Assembly (NCBI GenBank): GCA_944472135.2
Contig: OX235262.1
Coordinates: 24,475,362-24,539,361, forward strand
Reading direction: 5' to 3'
DNA length: 64,000 nt
From: Trichobilharzia regenti
Taxonomy: Eukaryota; Platyhelminthes; Trematoda; Strigeidida; Schistosomatidae
The position numbers and the translations under genes were made by a program. This document shows, in pieces, positions 63,601-64,000 of this stretch. The notes beneath the pieces were generated by a model. That model saw only the letters and a list, made by a program, of their open reading frames with translations, searched no databases and was not told where the DNA came from. The first letter of the stretch is position 1, and each line of letters opens with the position of its first letter.

Positions 63601-64000
63601 TCTCTTCACCTCTGAAGCTTGCTTCCCCTGATAAACATGCGGTTCTGTATCAACTCTAGTCCAATGGACAAGGTGACCTCTTCGTCGATGCCTATAAGCG
63701 TGCTTTCATGAGATCGAAATGGGGAGGGAACAATGAGAGATATCTTAGATAGGTTTTCGCTGCCTGATTATGCGGCACTCAAAGCTTCTGCTTCAAATGA
63801 GTTATCTCCATCTTGAATTATTTTTGGTCGAAAAATCAAAAATTCTCCAAACAGATACAAGAAGACAGTCCTACATTTTTACGGGGGTGATAGGTATCAG
63901 CTTAGAATAGTAATCACCTTATGATTCATCATGTGATGCATTGGATTACTGAAAAATTTCATCTTTTTCTCACCTTGGTCTTAGTTAGATCTCCAACCAA
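63601..64000. other. Right edge, probable continuation of the Gypsy remnant
   Basis: Frames are short. CINSSPMDKVTSSS-like and SKNQKFSKQIQEDSPTFLRG suggest further decayed retroelement coding, but no motif is decisive. Confidence 0.3.

Overview
This 64-kb window is AT-rich, intron-scale eukaryotic DNA. Everything recognisable points to a schistosomatid blood fluke (Trematoda): Sm-alpha-like SINEs that combine a tRNA-type Pol III promoter with a hammerhead-like ribozyme, many SR2-like RTE LINE 3' ends with an AATAAT-type tail, CR1-like LINEs, and many Penelope-like elements (PLEs) with reverse transcriptase fused to a GIY-YIG endonuclease. The species cannot be named from this window. Nothing bacterial is present, and there are no operons, CRISPR arrays or phage genes.

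Host genes are few. The only clear one is on the minus strand at 22694-24565: an unusually long first coding exon (624 codons) of a P4-type ATPase (phospholipid flippase) of the ATP11-like class, ending at a splice donor. Its remaining exons should lie at lower coordinates, but I could not identify them. Two short plus-strand segments (5119-5164 and 5253-5294) have good splice signals and look like the last exons of an unrecognised gene. One minus-strand segment (14333-14517) is a weaker exon candidate.

The rest is layered mobile DNA. Region 0-9 kb: SINE pairs, an RTE 3' end, a PLE fragment, an RTE endonuclease fragment and an isolated hammerhead-core motif. Region 9-22 kb: two PLEs reduced to GIY-YIG between inverted repeats, a PLE cut by a SINE, a CR1 3' end, two RTE 3' ends (one with a perfect 14-bp target duplication) and a LINE C-terminal fragment. 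Region 22.7-24.6 kb: the flippase exon. Region 25-34 kb: a PLE, a degenerate full-length-like APE-type LINE (27.7-30.6 kb), an RTE 3' end and a striking SINE palindrome at 33.6-34.3 kb. Region 35-52 kb: a PLE cluster of three families, including an open 388-codon RT/GIY-YIG frame (50409-51575), an open 218-codon GIY-YIG frame between inverted repeats (42565-43221) and a PLE whose RT motif is split by a SINE. Region 52-64 kb: more SINEs, an RTE inserted in an RTE with a perfect 12-bp duplication, a PLE RT fragment and, at the right edge, a decayed Gypsy-type protease region.

Element names used below: SINE-A is the Sm-alpha-like hammerhead SINE. SINE-B is a second tRNA-derived SINE with two tail types (B1 with an A/T-rich tail, B2 with an RTE-like tail). 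SINE-C is a third tRNA-like repeat. PLE family A has the YVDD palm and YIGR-type GIY-YIG, family B the MLDC..SVYRKPT..SNRYL signature, and family C is the divergent group at 25.8-27.1 kb and 55.3-56.1 kb. All repeat limits were set by eye from copy-to-copy comparison and are approximate.
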